Shown: one piece after another, positions 24,957-35,074 of the stretch
Numbering within the stretch: the first letter of the stretch is position 1
Layout of the letters: the number at the start of each line of letters is the position of its first letter
From: Collimonas fungivorans
Lineage (GTDB): Bacteria; Pseudomonadota; Gammaproteobacteria; Burkholderiales; Burkholderiaceae_D
Length of the DNA stretch: 44,767 bases
Assembly: GCF_028292705.1 (NCBI RefSeq)
Contig: NZ_JAQGLV010000319.1
Span: forward strand, 1-44,767
Direction: 5' to 3'
Translations under genes and position numbers: made by a program
Notes under the pieces: model-generated
What the model was told of the DNA's origin: nothing
Databases searched by the model: none
The model's input: the letters and a program-made list of their open reading frames with translations, nothing else

Positions 24957-25973
24957 ATGCGGCAGACGCGGGTCTTGCTGGGAGTCGTTCTGTCGCTGGT
25001 TATGGTGCTTTCCGCGCATGCGGAAAGCACCGATGCTGCAAACGCGGCTGACAAGCAGGAGGCGCAGGCGCTGTTGAAAAAAATCCAGTCGGCGGCGCAA
25101 AAGCTGAATTATTCGGGTACTTTCATCTATCAACAGGCGAACCAGATACGCACCTCGCGTATCACGCATGTGCTGGAAGGCCGGAATGAAGTAGAGAAAC
25201 TGGAGATTCTCGATGGCCAGCCGCGCGAATATATCCGGCGTAACGAGGATGTTACGTGCTACATGCCGGAGACCCGCACCAAGATAGTCGAGAAGCGCGT
25301 CACGCAAGACGGTTTCCCTGCCATCCTGGCGGCGTTGCCGGCCGACCTGACCGATTATTACAATGTCAAAATGGGCGAGACCGGGCGGGTTGCCGGTTTC
25401 GATTGCCAGGCCGTGCTGCTGGAGCCTAAAGACAATATGCGCTACGGCTACAAGCTGTGGGCGGAAAAAAATTCCGGCCTGCTGTTGCGGGCGCAGACGC
25501 TGAACGGCAAGAACGAGATCGTCGAGCAGATTTCCTTTACCCAGATCGGCATAGGCAACATCGATCACAGTCACGTCAAGCCGAGCTTCGGCAACACCAG
25601 CTCCTGGCACACGGAAAGCAACGTGATCAATCCGGCCAACCTGAACGAATGGACGGTTACCGGCATGCCTCCCGGTTTCAAGAAAGTACGCGAACTCAAG
25701 CGCATGGTGGCCGATGCGCCGCCGGCCAAGGGTGCTGCCGGCGCGGCGGCAATGCGGCGCGAGGTGTCGCAGCTGATTTTTTCTGATGGACTGGTGGCGA
25801 TTTCGATCTTTATCGAGCCAGGCAGCCAGAGCCGTACTGAAGGATCCTTGCAGCAGGGAGCATTGAATATCGTCGGCAAGCGGCAAGGCGATTATTGGCT
25901 GACGATTGTGGGCGATGTGCCGCCTGCGGCGATGAGGCAGGTGGCGAATTCGATTGAACTCAAAAACAAATAA
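24957..25973 (+). CDS. rseB: sigma-E regulatory protein RseB (MucB type)
   Basis: A 338-residue periplasmic protein with a signal peptide (cleavage likely after AHA, about residue 22). The LolA/LolB-like N-terminal domain contains LLKKIQSAAQKLNYSGTF and the C-terminal domain contains the MPPGFK block; together they bind RseA and protect it from cleavage until lipid or LPS signals displace RseB. The ATG at 24957, one base after the rseA stop, gives the signal peptide directly; an earlier in-frame ATG at 24942 is possible. Confidence 0.93.
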   Translation: MRQTRVLLGVVLSLVMVLSAHAESTDAANAADKQEAQALLKKIQSAAQKLNYSGTFIYQQANQIRTSRITHVLEGRNEVEKLEILDGQPREYIRRNEDVTCYMPETRTKIVEKRVTQDGFPAILAALPADLTDYYNVKMGETGRVAGFDCQAVLLEPKDNMRYGYKLWAEKNSGLLLRAQTLNGKNEIVEQISFTQIGIGNIDHSHVKPSFGNTSSWHTESNVINPANLNEWTVTGMPPGFKKVRELKRMVADAPPAKGAAGAAAMRREVSQLIFSDGLVAISIFIEPGSQSRTEGSLQQGALNIVGKRQGDYWLTIVGDVPPAAMRQVANSIELKNK

Positions 25974-25979
25974 AACCCT

Positions 25980-27494
25980 ATGACTACGAAAATGGCGGTT
26001 CCGCTTCGTTCCGTTTTATCTGCAATGGTTGTCGCTGTCGTTGGTATTGCACCTCTTACAGCCACTTTTTTTGTTCCCGCCGTGATGGGCATCGGCCCCC
26101 AGGCGATCGCCGCGCCGGTATCCGGACTGCCGGACTTTACCGACATCGTCGAAAAGACCGGCCCTGCGGTAGTCAATATCCGCACCACTGAAAAAGTCAA
26201 AGGCGGCGCCGGCCAGGGTGATTCCGGCGACCCCAGCGACGACGAAATGCAGGATTTTTTCCGGCGCTTTTTCGGCGTCCCGATTCCCAACATGCCGCGC
26301 CCCCAGGTTCCTGGCCAGCGCGGCCGCAAGGCTGATCCCAAGCAGCAGGAAGAAGTGCCGCGCGGCGTCGGTTCCGGTTTCGTGATTTCGGCCGACGGTT
26401 ATGTCATGACCAACGCCCACGTGATCGACGGCGCCAGCGAAGTGTATGTGACGCTGACCGACAAGCGCGAATTCAAGGCCAAGGTGATCGGCGCCGATAC
26501 CCGCAGCGACGTCGCCTTGCTGAAAATCGACGGCGCCAACCTGCCGCGCCTGACGATGGGCGATTCCGACAAGATCAAGGCCGGCGAATGGGTGCTGGCG
26601 ATCGGTTCGCCGTTCGGCCTGGAAAACACTGTGACCGCCGGCATCATTTCGGCGAAAGCGCGCGACACCGGCGACTACCTGCCGCTGATCCAGACCGACG
26701 TCGCGGTCAACCCCGGCAATTCCGGCGGTCCCCTGATCAATATGCGCGGCGAAGTGGTCGGCATCAACTCGCAGATCTATAGCCGCTCCGGCGGCTTCAT
26801 GGGAATTTCGTTTGCGGTGCCGATCGACGAAGCCATGCGCGTGTCGGACCAGTTGAAGGCATCGGGCAAGGTGACTCGCGGCCGGATCGGCGTGCAGATC
26901 GGCGAAGTGACCAAGGATGTCGCTGAATCGCTGGGCTTGCCCAAGGCCGAGGGCGCGCTGGTGGCCAGGGTCGAAGCTGACGGACCGGCGGCCAAGGCTG
27001 GCCTGCAAGCCGGCGACATCATCTTGAAATTCAATGGCGTGGCGATCGACAAGGCTAACGATTTGCCGCGTCTGGTCGGCAATACCAAGCCGGGCGCGCG
27101 CGGCACCATCAGCGTCTGGCGCAAGGGCAGCAGCCGCGACTTCCCGATCACGATCACCGAACTGGCAGCCGACAAAGTCGCCACCGACGATGACGCCAAG
27201 CCGAAGAAGGAGCAGGTTGCCAATGCGCTGGGCTTGACGGTGAGCGATCTGAGCGACGCCAAGAAGAAAGAGCTGGGCGTGGATGGCGGCGTGCTGATCG
27301 AGACCGCCGAGGGCAGTGCGGCGCGGGTCGGCCTGCGCGCCGGCGACGTGGTGCAGCGTCTGAACAATACCGATATCAAGGACGCCAAGCAGTTCAACGC
27401 CCTGGTCGCCAAGCTGGAGCCGAAGAAAATGGCGGTGCTGCTGGTGCGCCGTGGCGAGTCGTCGCAATTCGTGCCGCTGCGTCCAAGCAACTGA
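25980..27494 (+). CDS. mucD: periplasmic serine protease MucD/DegP
   Basis: A 504-residue HtrA-family protease and chaperone. A hydrophobic N-terminal signal region (about 1-45) precedes the trypsin-like domain with the triad His147 (TNAHV), Asp177 (SDVALLK) and Ser248 (GNSGGP); two PDZ domains follow (about 290-385 and 405-497). It degrades misfolded envelope proteins. It is last in the rpoE operon after rseB by six bases, as in Pseudomonas algU-mucA-mucB-mucD, but no mucC/rseC gene is between them. Confidence 0.95.
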   Translation: MTTKMAVPLRSVLSAMVVAVVGIAPLTATFFVPAVMGIGPQAIAAPVSGLPDFTDIVEKTGPAVVNIRTTEKVKGGAGQGDSGDPSDDEMQDFFRRFFGVPIPNMPRPQVPGQRGRKADPKQQEEVPRGVGSGFVISADGYVMTNAHVIDGASEVYVTLTDKREFKAKVIGADTRSDVALLKIDGANLPRLTMGDSDKIKAGEWVLAIGSPFGLENTVTAGIISAKARDTGDYLPLIQTDVAVNPGNSGGPLINMRGEVVGINSQIYSRSGGFMGISFAVPIDEAMRVSDQLKASGKVTRGRIGVQIGEVTKDVAESLGLPKAEGALVARVEADGPAAKAGLQAGDIILKFNGVAIDKANDLPRLVGNTKPGARGTISVWRKGSSRDFPITITELAADKVATDDDAKPKKEQVANALGLTVSDLSDAKKKELGVDGGVLIETAEGSAARVGLRAGDVVQRLNNTDIKDAKQFNALVAKLEPKKMAVLLVRRGESSQFVPLRPSN

Positions 27495-27516
27495 TTGCGC
27501 TGAGCGCGATAGTCTG

Positions 27517-27554
27517 AAGCTGCAGGCCGTAGAGGCTTGCAGCTTTTTGTTTTT
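27517..27554 (+). terminator. terminator of the rpoE-rseA-rseB-mucD operon
   Basis: A 12-pair stem, 27517-27528 with 27534-27545 (one G-U pair), a five-base loop and two T5 tracts separated by G. Confidence 0.85.
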
Positions 27555-27607
27555 ACCGGCTCGCGGCCGCTGCGGAATTGCCGTATTTGCCAGGTTCTGG
27601 AGTATTC

Positions 27608-27886
27608 ATGTCAAAACCGCATTTCATTCTGTATAACCGTTCCTACTGCCATCTCTGTGAAGACATGCTGCAGGCGCTGCTGGCTTTGCAGGCCTCCGAT
27701 GAAAACGCCTCGGGCTGGTTCACGGTCGAATTGATCGATGTCGATGCGGATCCCGAGTTGGTGGCCAGGTACGATGAGCTGGTCCCTGTGCTTGCCGGGG
27801 TTAGGGATGGCCAGCCGGCCGTGCAGCTTTGCCATTATTTTCTCGATGTCGATGCGGCAAGGGCTTTTTTGGGCGGGGTCGCCTAG
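27608..27886 (+). CDS. glutaredoxin-family thiol protein (DUF836)
   Basis: A 92-residue thioredoxin-fold protein with the redox motif CHLC (Cys14, Cys17) in RSYCHLCEDM. The C-terminal LAGVRDGQPAVQLCHYFLD lacks the canonical glutaredoxin TVP and GG glutathione loops, fitting DUF836. Its target is unknown. The ATG at 27608 has GGAG at 27599-27602. It sits alone between two regulated operons, after a terminator and before the lepA leader, and is often adjacent to lepA in Betaproteobacteria. Confidence 0.88.
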   Translation: MSKPHFILYNRSYCHLCEDMLQALLALQASDENASGWFTVELIDVDADPELVARYDELVPVLAGVRDGQPAVQLCHYFLDVDAARAFLGGVA

Positions 27887-28262
27887 ACGAGGGCGGTTGA
27901 GCTGCCGCGGCCCAGGCATCGGAATGCATGACGATATGGCAATTTTTATTTGTTAAAAAGAAACAATTTTCCGCATACTCCTGCCGCCAAACATGAAAAG
28001 AGGCTCTTGCAGCCCTTGTTTTAAGGTGCTTTTAAGATACTTGTAGGAGTATGTTGATAAAACGCTTTCCTTGTTATACTGGATGGCAATATCTTCAGGC
28101 CTTTGATTTGTCGGTTTTCCCCTCTGAAATCCGGTAAAATGGCGGCACTGAATAACCTGTCATAAAAGGCGCTCGCCTGGGACACAGGTGCAAGGTTTCG
28201 TGAAATGCGGAACACTGTACCGAGCCCGGCTCAGAGCGCTTTTTTTGTAATCGCGTCTGTCA
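27887..28262 (+). promoter_or_regulatory. lepA leader region with structured RNA
   Basis: 376 bases without a gene. Possible -10 boxes are TATACT (28075-28080, after TTGATA at 28054) and TAAAAT (28135-28140, followed by GGCGGC). Downstream, GCGCTC (28169-28174) can pair with GAGCGC (28234-28239), enclosing smaller hairpins (CCTG/CAGG near 28176-28188; GAGC/GCTC at 28222-28232), and is immediately followed by seven Ts (28240-28246). The lepA ATG comes 16 bases later without a recognisable Shine-Dalgarno sequence. Confidence 0.45.
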
Positions 28263-30056
28263 ATGAACAACATCCGTAATTTCTCCATCATCGCCCACAT
28301 CGACCACGGTAAATCCACCCTGGCGGACCGCATCATCCAATCTTGCGGCGGCTTGTCTGATCGTGAAATGGGAGCCCAGGTGCTCGACTCCATGGATATC
28401 GAGCGCGAGCGCGGCATCACGATCAAGGCCCAGACCGCGGCGCTGTCCTACAAGGCGCTGGATGGCCAGATCTACAACCTGAACCTGATCGATACCCCGG
28501 GCCACGTCGACTTCAGCTACGAAGTCAGCCGTTCGCTGTCGGCCTGCGAAGGCGCGCTGCTGGTGGTCGACGCCTCGCAAGGGGTAGAAGCCCAGACCGT
28601 GGCCAATTGTTATACCGCGCTCGATCTCGGCGTGGAAGTGGTGCCGGTGCTGAACAAGATCGACCTGCCTTCCGCCGATCCTGACAACGCGATTGCCGAA
28701 ATCGAAGATGTGATCGGGATTGACGCCCACGATGCAGTGCATTGCTCGGCCAAGACCGGCCTTGGCGTGCGCGAAGTGCTGGAATCGCTGATAGTCAAGG
28801 TGCCGCCGCCGAAAGGCGATCCGGATGCTCCTTTGCAGGCCCTGATTGTCGACTCCTGGTTCGACAACTATGTCGGCGTCGTGATGCTGGTGCGTATCAA
28901 GAACGGCACCTTGCGTCCCAAGGACAAGATCCTGCTGATGGCCACCGGTTCCCAGCACCTGACCGAAAGCGTCGGCGTGTTCACCCCTAAATCGCAGGCC
29001 CGCGAATCGTTGTCCGCCGGCCAGGTGGGTTTCATCATCGCCGGTATCAAAGAGCTGAAGGCAGCCAAGGTCGGCGATACTGTCACCCTGGCCACCAGGC
29101 CCGCAGCCGCGGCCTTGCCCGGTTTTAAGGAAGTGCAGCCGCAAGTGTTCGCCGGCCTGTTCCCGGTCGAGGCGAACCAGTACGATGCGCTGCGCGACTC
29201 GCTGGAAAAACTCAAGCTGAACGACGCTGCCCTGCAGTACGAACCTGAAGTATCGCAGGCGCTGGGTTTCGGCTTCCGTTGCGGCTTCCTCGGTTTGCTG
29301 CACATGGAAATCGTCCAGGAACGGCTGGAGCGCGAGTTCGACATGGACTTGATCACCACCGCGCCTACCGTGATCTACGAAGTAGTGAAGCGCGACGGCA
29401 CCATCATGCTGGTGGACAATCCGTCGAAGATGCCGGACCCGTCGAATATCGAAGAGGTGCGCGAGCCTATCGTCACCGTCAACCTGTACATGCCGCAGGA
29501 GTATGTCGGCTCGGTCATCACGCTCTGCACCCAGAAGCGCGGGCAGCAGGTCGACATGAGCTACCACGGCAAGCAGGTCAAGCTGACCTATGAAATCCCG
29601 ATGGCGGAGGTGGTGCTCGATTTCTTCGACCGCCTGAAATCGACCTCGCGCGGTTATGCCTCGATGGATTACGAATTCAAGGAATACCGTTCGGCCGACG
29701 TGGTCAAGGTCGACATGCTGATCAACAGCGAAAAAGTCGATGCGCTGGCGATCATCGTGCACCGCGCCAACAGCCAGTACCGTGGCCGTGCAGTCGCCGC
29801 CAAGATGCGCGAACTGATTCCGCGCCAGATGTTCGACGTCGCCATCCAGGCGGCGATCGGCGCCAACATCATTTCGCGCGAGAACGTCAAGGCCTTGCGC
29901 AAGAACGTGCTGGCGAAATGCTACGGCGGCGATATCAGCCGCAAGCGCAAATTGCTGGAAAAGCAGAAGGCCGGTAAAAAACGGATGAAGCAGGTGGGTT
30001 CCGTCGAGATCCCGCAAGAAGCATTCCTGGCAATCTTACAAGTGGATGAAAAATGA
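28263..30056 (+). CDS. lepA: elongation factor 4 (LepA)
   Basis: A 597-residue translational GTPase that acts on ribosomes, with roles in back-translocation and in 30S initiation or assembly reported in E. coli. G1 is AHIDHGKST (11-19), G3 is DTPGH (77-81) and G4 is NKID (131-134); EF-G-like domains II, III and V follow, and the C-terminal domain unique to LepA is present. The start [14 protein letters not shown] matches the family although no Shine-Dalgarno sequence precedes it. The stop overlaps lepB in an ATGA arrangement. Confidence 0.97.
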   Translation: MNNIRNFSIIAHIDHGKSTLADRIIQSCGGLSDREMGAQVLDSMDIERERGITIKAQTAALSYKALDGQIYNLNLIDTPGHVDFSYEVSRSLSACEGALLVVDASQGVEAQTVANCYTALDLGVEVVPVLNKIDLPSADPDNAIAEIEDVIGIDAHDAVHCSAKTGLGVREVLESLIVKVPPPKGDPDAPLQALIVDSWFDNYVGVVMLVRIKNGTLRPKDKILLMATGSQHLTESVGVFTPKSQARESLSAGQVGFIIAGIKELKAAKVGDTVTLATRPAAAALPGFKEVQPQVFAGLFPVEANQYDALRDSLEKLKLNDAALQYEPEVSQALGFGFRCGFLGLLHMEIVQERLEREFDMDLITTAPTVIYEVVKRDGTIMLVDNPSKMPDPSNIEEVREPIVTVNLYMPQEYVGSVITLCTQKRGQQVDMSYHGKQVKLTYEIPMAEVVLDFFDRLKSTSRGYASMDYEFKEYRSADVVKVDMLINSEKVDALAIIVHRANSQYRGRAVAAKMRELIPRQMFDVAIQAAIGANIISRENVKALRKNVLAKCYGGDISRKRKLLEKQKAGKKRMKQVGSVEIPQEAFLAILQVDEK

Positions 30057-30970
30057 CATTGCAATCAATTTTAGGAAATTTCGCATTAATCCTGTTTGTC
30101 TTGACCGTTGTCACCGGCATCATCTGGTTTTTTGACCGCTTCTACCTGAGCCGGCAGCGGCGCGCCAAGGCCGACGCCGCCCTGGCCGAGTTCGACGCCC
30201 GCAACGCCAAGCTGAGCGCCGATGGCATCAAGCTGGAGAACAGCGGCCGCGCGGCGCTGGAAGCGAACCTGCTGCGCCAGCCGACCTGGGTCGAATATTC
30301 CGGCAGCTTTTTCCCGGTGATCGCCATGGTGTTCTTCCTGCGCTCGTTCCTGTACGAACCGTTCAAGATCCCGTCCAGTTCGATGGTGCCGACCCTGCTG
30401 GTGGGCGACCTGATCCTGGTCAACAAGTTTACGTACGGTATCCGCCTGCCGATCCTGAACAAAAAAGTGATCGAAGTGAATAAGCCGCAGCGCGGCGACG
30501 TGATGGTGTTCAAATATCCCAAGGATATGTCGCTCGATTACATCAAGCGCGTGGTTGGGGTGCCCGGTGATAAAATAACTTACCAAAACAAGCGCTTAAC
30601 GATTAACGGTCAAGCTCTTTCTTATGCGCCGTTGCCGGACTACCTGAATGAAGACAGCCTGGATTACTCCCAGCAATTCACGGAAAACCTGTCAAACGTG
30701 CAACATACGATCGCAGTACGCAGCGGCCGGCCGCCGATTTCGCTGGAAAGTGTGATGGATTTCCCTAACAAGGACGCCTGTTCCTATAATCCCGAAGGTT
30801 TTACCTGTACCGTTCCTGCTGGAAATTATTTCATGATGGGGGATAATCGGGATAACAGCGAAGACAGCCGGTACTGGGGATTTGTACCGGATGAGAATAT
30901 TGTTGGAAAAGCATTTTTGGTCTGGATGAACCTGGGTAATTTCAAGCGTATCGGCACTTTCTTTAAATAA
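30053..30970 (+). CDS. lepB: signal peptidase I
   Basis: A 305-residue membrane serine protease that removes signal peptides from exported proteins. Two transmembrane segments (about 6-26 and 84-98) precede the periplasmic catalytic domain. The Ser-Lys dyad is Ser110 ([10 protein letters not shown]) and Lys165 ([11 protein letters not shown]), and [14 protein letters not shown] marks the C-terminal box. Its ATG overlaps the lepA stop, a pairing conserved since E. coli. Confidence 0.97.
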   Translation: MTLQSILGNFALILFVLTVVTGIIWFFDRFYLSRQRRAKADAALAEFDARNAKLSADGIKLENSGRAALEANLLRQPTWVEYSGSFFPVIAMVFFLRSFLYEPFKIPSSSMVPTLLVGDLILVNKFTYGIRLPILNKKVIEVNKPQRGDVMVFKYPKDMSLDYIKRVVGVPGDKITYQNKRLTINGQALSYAPLPDYLNEDSLDYSQQFTENLSNVQHTIAVRSGRPPISLESVMDFPNKDACSYNPEGFTCTVPAGNYFMMGDNRDNSEDSRYWGFVPDENIVGKAFLVWMNLGNFKRIGTFFK

Positions 30971-30998
30971 ACCATTTAAAACCATTGCGGAGTCAGGG

Positions 30999-31367
30999 AT
31001 GACAAGAATTTCCGGATCTACACGGAAGCAGCAGGGCATTACATTATTCGGCCTGATCGTCATATTGGCGGTTCTCGGCTGTATCGGCGTGCTGATCGCC
31101 AAGGTGACGCCGACCACGATCGAATATTTTTCGATCAAGAAAGCGATAGCCAGCGCCCGGACAGCCGGCACCACGGTGCAGGAAATCCAGAATGCGTTCA
31201 ACAAGCAGGCCGAGGTCGGTTATATCGACGCGATTTCAGGCAAGGACCTGGAAATCACCAAGAATGGCGACGATATCCAGATCAGCTTTGCGTACCAGAA
31301 AAAAATCCCGCTGGTCGGGCCTGTCAGCTTGTTGATCGATTACGCGGGCAGCACCGCCAAGTCTTGA
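30999..31367 (+). CDS. DUF4845 membrane-anchored protein
   Basis: A 122-residue protein with a short basic N-terminus and one hydrophobic helix (about 14-35). The segment QQGITLFGLIVIL resembles the start of type IV prepilins, but whether a prepilin peptidase cuts it is unknown. The rest would be periplasmic. The gene sits between lepB and rnc in most Betaproteobacteria and many Pseudomonas; no function is established. It follows lepB by 28 bases and ends just before rnc. Confidence 0.85.
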   Translation: MTRISGSTRKQQGITLFGLIVILAVLGCIGVLIAKVTPTTIEYFSIKKAIASARTAGTTVQEIQNAFNKQAEVGYIDAISGKDLEITKNGDDIQISFAYQKKIPLVGPVSLLIDYAGSTAKS

Positions 31368-31424
31368 TCGGTGTTGAACGAAGCAGAATCACAGCGGACG
31401 ACAACCGTAAACGTCGACGGAAAA

Positions 31425-32444
31425 ATGGACCTCATGTTATTGCAGAATCGGCTAGGCCACACTTTCAAGGATGCTACGTTATTGCAGCAGGCCTTGACGC
31501 ATCGCAGCCATAGCACCTTGCATAACGAACGGTTGGAATTCCTCGGCGATTCGATCCTGAACTGCGTTGTCGCTTCGTTGTTGTTCGACCGCTACACCAA
31601 GATAGACGAGGGCGACCTGTCGCGGGTGCGCGCCAACCTGGTCAAGCAGCAATCGCTGTATGAAATCGCGCAAAGGCTGGAATTGTCGCAATTCCTGCGC
31701 CTGGGCGAGGGTGAGTTGAAATCCGGCGGCTTCCGCCGGCCTTCGATCCTGGCCGATACGCTGGAAGCGCTGTTCGGCGCGATTTTCCTGGACGCCGGTT
31801 TCGATGCCGCACGCGACGTGATCCGCGCCTTGTATATTCCGATCCTCGATACGGTTGATCCCAAGACCCTCGGCAAGGACGCCAAGACCCTGCTGCAGGA
31901 GTACCTGCAAGGGAAAAAGATCGCCTTGCCGCAATATAACGTGGTGGCCACGCACGGCGCCGCGCACAACCAGGAATTCGAAATCGAATGCCTGGTGCCG
32001 AAGCTGGATATCCAGGTCTTCGGCAACGGCGGCAGCCGCCGCGCCGGCGAGCAGGCCGCCGCCAAGCTGGCGCTGGAAGCCGTGCAAAAAGCATTCGTGA
32101 AAGCGCCGTCAGCGCCGCGCAAAGCCAAGCCGCGCACCGCGCAATTGAAATTGAGCGGGATCGCGACGATCCAGCCGGATGCGCCTGCAGCCGCACCTGA
32201 AGTCGCGCCGGACGATGCAGTCAAACCAGCTGCCCCGGCCAAGGACAAAGTCCTGGTCGAGGTCGCAGCAGCCAAGGCGCCTGCCAAGGCGCACGTGCCT
32301 GCCGCCAACGGCAGCGCTGAAATGGCCGCCCCATCCAAGGCAGGCAGCCAGGCTGCGGAAACCGTCGCCGCCGCTGCCCCAACCCCGGCGGCAGCTCCAT
32401 CCAATGCAACACCCCATACTACGAGTAAATCGAAAACCGCATGA
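31425..32444 (+). CDS. rnc: ribonuclease III with long C-terminal tail
   Basis: A 339-residue double-strand RNA endonuclease that processes rRNA precursors and regulatory duplexes. The RNase III signature [13 protein letters not shown] is at 34-46, and a dsRNA-binding domain follows at about 155-225. Beyond it a Lys/Pro/Ala-rich tail of roughly 110 residues is absent from the 226-residue E. coli enzyme. ATG 31425 ([14 protein letters not shown]) fits the family; a GTG at 31371 would add 18 residues without a good ribosome binding site. The TGA overlaps the era ATG. Confidence 0.94.
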   Translation: MDLMLLQNRLGHTFKDATLLQQALTHRSHSTLHNERLEFLGDSILNCVVASLLFDRYTKIDEGDLSRVRANLVKQQSLYEIAQRLELSQFLRLGEGELKSGGFRRPSILADTLEALFGAIFLDAGFDAARDVIRALYIPILDTVDPKTLGKDAKTLLQEYLQGKKIALPQYNVVATHGAAHNQEFEIECLVPKLDIQVFGNGGSRRAGEQAAAKLALEAVQKAFVKAPSAPRKAKPRTAQLKLSGIATIQPDAPAAAPEVAPDDAVKPAAPAKDKVLVEVAAAKAPAKAHVPAANGSAEMAAPSKAGSQAAETVAAAAPTPAAAPSNATPHTTSKSKTA

Positions 32445-33361
32445 CAGACTCTACACCCCAGGCATCGACTGATGCTGCAACCGATTTCCGTTGCGGCTAC
32501 ATAGCTATTGTCGGTCGCCCCAACGTAGGCAAGTCGACCTTGATGAACGAGCTGATCGGCGCCAAGGTCAGCATTACGTCGCGCAAGGCGCAGACCACGC
32601 GCCACCGGATTACCGGGATCCAGACCGTGGCCGACACGCAGTTCGTGTATGTCGATACGCCGGGTTTCCAGACGCGCCATTCGAATGCGCTGAACAAGAC
32701 GCTGAACCGCACCGTAACCACGACGCTGACCGCTGCCGACGTCATCCTGTACATCATCGAAGCCGGCACGTTTGGCCCGGCTGACCAGCAAGTGATGGCT
32801 TTGCTGCCGGCCAACGTGCCTTGCATCCTGGTCATCAACAAGTCGGACCGGGTCAAGGACAAGGCTGTGCTGCTGCCGTTCGCACAGAAAATCGCCGCCA
32901 TGCGCGATTTCGCCGCGGTGGTGCCGGTCTCGGCCAAGCTGCGCTTCCAGCTGGATAACCTGCAAGGCGAAATCCGCAAGCACCTGCCGGCCAATCCGCC
33001 GATGTTCGGCGAAGACGACATCACCGACCGCAGCGAGAAATTCCTGGCCGCCGAGATCGTGCGTGAAAAAGTATTCCGTTTTGTCGGCGATGAACTGCCA
33101 TATACCAGCACTGTCCTGATCGAGAAGTTCGAGCTGGAAGGCAACCTGCGCCGCGTGTTTGCGGCGATCCTGGTCGAGCGCGACACTCACAAATCGATGG
33201 TGATCGGGCAGAAGGGCGCCCGCCTCAAGGATATTTCCACCCAGGCCCGGCTCGACATGGAGCGCCTGTTCGGCGGTCCGGTCTACCTGGAAATCTGGGT
33301 CAAGGTGAAATCCGGCTGGGCCGACAATGAAGCAGGATTGCGCGCCTACGGCTACGAGTAA
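32441..33361 (+). CDS. era: GTPase Era
   Basis: A 306-residue GTPase that binds the 3' end of 16S rRNA during 30S maturation. G1 is GRPNVGKST (25-33), G3 is DTPGF (72-76), G4 is NKSD (133-136), and a C-terminal KH domain contains the GQKGARLK-type loop. It begins four bases inside rnc, so RNase III and Era are coupled as in E. coli. Confidence 0.97.
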   Translation: MTDSTPQASTDAATDFRCGYIAIVGRPNVGKSTLMNELIGAKVSITSRKAQTTRHRITGIQTVADTQFVYVDTPGFQTRHSNALNKTLNRTVTTTLTAADVILYIIEAGTFGPADQQVMALLPANVPCILVINKSDRVKDKAVLLPFAQKIAAMRDFAAVVPVSAKLRFQLDNLQGEIRKHLPANPPMFGEDDITDRSEKFLAAEIVREKVFRFVGDELPYTSTVLIEKFELEGNLRRVFAAILVERDTHKSMVIGQKGARLKDISTQARLDMERLFGGPVYLEIWVKVKSGWADNEAGLRAYGYE

Positions 33362-33458
33362 GCCCGCAGCCAGCATCCACACTCCACTGAGCATGAGCGC
33401 CATCATCGCTGACGACACCGCCGCAGAAGTCGCTGGAAAAACAGCTGGAGCAACAGCC

Positions 33459-34259
33459 ATGCCGTCCAGCGCGACAGAAGAGCAGCTGATCGCCGTCATC
33501 GGCGGCGCCGCAGCTTCCGGCCCGCCGAAACGCCGGGCGCGGCCGCTCGATACCCGTGTCACAGGCCAGCCCGGTTTCGTGCTGCACAGCTACCCGCACC
33601 GCGAAACCAGCCTGATCATCGATGTCTTCAGCCGCGATTACGGCCGCATCGCGCTGGTCGCCAAAGGCGCCAAACGCCCTTTGTCGAAATTGCGCGGCGT
33701 CTTGCAAACCTTCCAGCCGCTCTCGCTCAGCTGGAGCGGAAAATCCGAAATCCGCACCCTGATTGCCGCCGAATGGGTAGGCGGCTTGTTGCCTTTGGAA
33801 AAATCGGCATTGCTATGCGGTTTCTACCTGAATGAACTGCTGGTCAAGCTGGTGGCGCGCGACGATCCGCACGCGCTACTGTTCGATCACTACGTCACCA
33901 CGCTGAACCAGCTGGCGCACCAGGAACCGGCGCCCATCGTCCTGCGCCAGTTTGAAAGGGCGCTGCTCAAGCAGACCGGGGTCGCCGGTGATTTCACCCG
34001 CTGCACCAGCAGCCGCCAGCCGGTCGATCCCGTTGAAAATTATGTAGTCGATCCCGAACGCGGTCCGCGCATTGCGCGCGCGGCCGATTCCTGGCCGCGC
34101 GTCAGCGGCAAGACCTTGCTCGACATGGAGCGGGAAGACTACAGCGATGTCGTCACCCAGGCCCAGAGCAAGGTTCTGATGCGCTTCCTGCTGGCCCACC
34201 ACCTGGGCGGCGCGCCATTGAACACGCGGCAGATCCTGATCGACCTGATGCAGTTGTAA
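33459..34259 (+). CDS. recO: DNA repair protein RecO
   Basis: A 266-residue recombination mediator that, with RecR, loads RecA on SSB-coated DNA. The N-terminal OB-fold begins at [23 protein letters not shown], with the [13 protein letters not shown] basic block, and the helical C-terminal half follows. The start is not certain: ATG 33459 has GGAG eight bases upstream and is preferred, while ATG 33393 or ATG 33327 (inside era) would add a low-complexity N-terminus. No zinc CxxC motif is seen. It follows era in the usual order. Confidence 0.92.
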   Translation: MPSSATEEQLIAVIGGAAASGPPKRRARPLDTRVTGQPGFVLHSYPHRETSLIIDVFSRDYGRIALVAKGAKRPLSKLRGVLQTFQPLSLSWSGKSEIRTLIAAEWVGGLLPLEKSALLCGFYLNELLVKLVARDDPHALLFDHYVTTLNQLAHQEPAPIVLRQFERALLKQTGVAGDFTRCTSSRQPVDPVENYVVDPERGPRIARAADSWPRVSGKTLLDMEREDYSDVVTQAQSKVLMRFLLAHHLGGAPLNTRQILIDLMQL

Positions 34260-34310
34260 ACGCACAGATGACTGCCGCCGATAAATCCAATCCCATTACC
34301 TGAGCATACG

Positions 34311-35072
34311 ATGAGCTATCTCAATCCTACCTCCGCTGTGATCGACCTTGGCGTCAACATCGACCACGTCGCCACCTTGCGCAATGCGCGCGGCACCACT
34401 TACCCCGATCCGCTGCAAGCGGCATTGCAGGCGGAAGAGGCGGGCGCCGATGTGATCACCTTGCATCTGCGCGAAGACCGGCGCCACATCAAGGATGCCG
34501 ACGTCGAACTCATCCGGCCGCAACTGCGCACGCGGATGAACCTGGAAGCGGCGGTGACCCAGGAAATGATCGATTTTTCCTGCAAGATCAAGCCCGAGGA
34601 TTCTTGCCTAGTGCCGGAGCGCCGGCATGAGCTGACCACCGAAGGCGGCCTCGATGTCGTCAAGTATTTTACCCAGGTGCAGGCAGCGGTGCGGCAGCTG
34701 CAGGCGGAAGGCATACGCGTCAGCCTGTTCATCGATCCGGAAGCCGACCAGATCCAGGCCGCGGCCGAAATCGGCGCGCCGGTGATCGAACTGCATACCG
34801 GGCGCTACGCCGAAGCGCATGACGAAGCAGGGCAGCGCAGCGAGCTCGAGCGGGTGCAGATCGCGGTGCAGGAGGGCGTCAAGCGCGGCCTCAAGGTCAA
34901 TGCCGGCCATGGCCTGCATTACACCAATACCCAGGCCATTGCCGCGATTCCCGATATCGCTGAGCTGAACATCGGCCACGCCATCGTGGCGCACGCCGTG
35001 TTCGTCGGCTGGAAAGCCGCCGTCAGCGAAATGAAGGCCTTGATGGTGAAAGCACGTCTAGGCAAAGGTTAA
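34311..35072 (+). CDS. pdxJ: pyridoxine 5'-phosphate synthase PdxJ
   Basis: A 253-residue TIM-barrel enzyme that joins 1-deoxyxylulose 5-phosphate with 3-amino-2-oxopropyl phosphate to make pyridoxine phosphate, in the DXP-dependent vitamin B6 route. [16 protein letters not shown] near the N-terminus and [13 protein letters not shown] are conserved, and the C-terminal [10 protein letters not shown] phosphate-binding loop is present. It is two bases before acpS, a pairing found in E. coli too. Confidence 0.97.
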   Translation: MSYLNPTSAVIDLGVNIDHVATLRNARGTTYPDPLQAALQAEEAGADVITLHLREDRRHIKDADVELIRPQLRTRMNLEAAVTQEMIDFSCKIKPEDSCLVPERRHELTTEGGLDVVKYFTQVQAAVRQLQAEGIRVSLFIDPEADQIQAAAEIGAPVIELHTGRYAEAHDEAGQRSELERVQIAVQEGVKRGLKVNAGHGLHYTNTQAIAAIPDIAELNIGHAIVAHAVFVGWKAAVSEMKALMVKARLGKG

Positions 35073-35074
35073 CC

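Noticed and set aside
28260-30017. 585-codon minus-strand frame opposite lepA
   Set aside because: Same reason: LepA matches its family throughout and the opposite frame is His/Arg/Gln-rich.
31592-33562. 656-codon minus-strand frame opposite rnc, era and recO
   Set aside because: It is opposite three well-conserved genes and has no recognisable domain.
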